Positions 6,095 to 6,110 of a stretch of 6,110 nucleotides of DNA are shown one piece after another (position 1 is the first letter of the stretch; each line of letters begins with the position of its first letter). Both the position numbers and the translations under genes were made by a program. A model generated the notes under the pieces. It worked only from the letters and a program-made list of their open reading frames with translations, did no database searches and was not told the origin of the DNA. Source of the stretch: Alphaproteobacteria bacterium (GTDB taxonomy: Bacteria; Pseudomonadota; Alphaproteobacteria; RF32; CAG-239); the NCBI GenBank assembly GCA_017964705.1, contig JAGCRL010000046.1, forward strand, positions 1-6,110, in the 5' to 3' direction.

Positions 6095-6110
6095 TGGTGG
6101 CCAGAGAGGG
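6095..6110 (-). tRNA. Possible 3' end of a tRNA gene, partial, isotype unknown
   Basis: On the minus strand the last 16 bases read CCCTC (3' strand of a T stem), TCTGGCC (3' acceptor strand), A (discriminator) and CCA, and a terminator follows. This is the layout of a tRNA gene with encoded CCA. The T loop, anticodon and 5' half lie outside the window, so neither isotype nor intactness can be judged. The identical bases at 5861-5876 are not part of a functional tRNA, so this copy could also be a remnant. Confidence 0.4.

Larger units (their letters stand above)
6049..6110. repeat. Direct repeat, right copy, cut by the window edge
   Basis: This is identical over 62 bases to 5815-5876. The repeat may extend beyond 6110, so 62 bases is a minimum length. 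Two readings fit: a tandem 234-base unit that continues to the right, or the original 3' end of an intact tRNA gene whose end was copied leftward. Confidence 0.9.

Noticed and set aside
5815..6110. CRISPR array
   Set aside because: Only two copies are visible, the repeat is 62 bases and contains a terminator, the interval is 172 bases and no cas gene is present.

Overview
The window reads as chromosomal DNA from an AT-rich bacterium, most likely an alphaproteobacterium. The supporting signs are the biotin carboxylase and its carrier protein: an EAMKTFN biotinylation site, and EECPSPALN following the HQK motif. I cannot name a genus. Most of the window has ordinary core-gene character, while the right-hand quarter (about 4870-6110) looks like accessory DNA.

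Left block, minus strand (1-2292): accB, then accC, then a membrane protein that runs off the left edge. The genes are 21 and 7 bases apart and read as one operon for the first half-reaction of acetyl-CoA carboxylase. The ribosome binding site of the membrane protein overlaps the accC stop codon.

Middle block, plus strand (2413-4868): a divergent promoter drives a short FtsK/SpoIIIE-type DNA translocase, a histidine phosphatase and a RimJ/RimL-like GNAT acetyltransferase, with gaps of 37 and 15 bases. The translocase keeps the alpha/beta motor. It lacks both the N-terminal membrane domain and the C-terminal DNA-reading gamma domain of cell-division FtsK, and ends instead in a short, strongly basic tail.

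Right block (4869-6110): a single unrecognised minus-strand gene (5012-5521) sits in its own transcription unit. It has a near-perfect sigma-70 promoter (TTGACA, 17 bases, TATACT), a leader of about 140 bases holding a 17-base dyad, and a terminator after the gene. It is richer in G+C than its neighbours, and its protein carries an internal repeat. Upstream of it lie another minus-strand terminator and then a 62-base perfect direct repeat with a period of 234 bases. Each copy joins what looks like the 3' end of a tRNA gene (CCA and acceptor strand, minus strand) to a rho-independent terminator. The 172 bases between the copies hold no gene but several hairpins. The right-hand copy is cut by the window edge and may be the end of an intact tRNA gene. 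The left-hand copy cannot fold as a tRNA. This repeat and the orphan gene are the least explained parts of the window.
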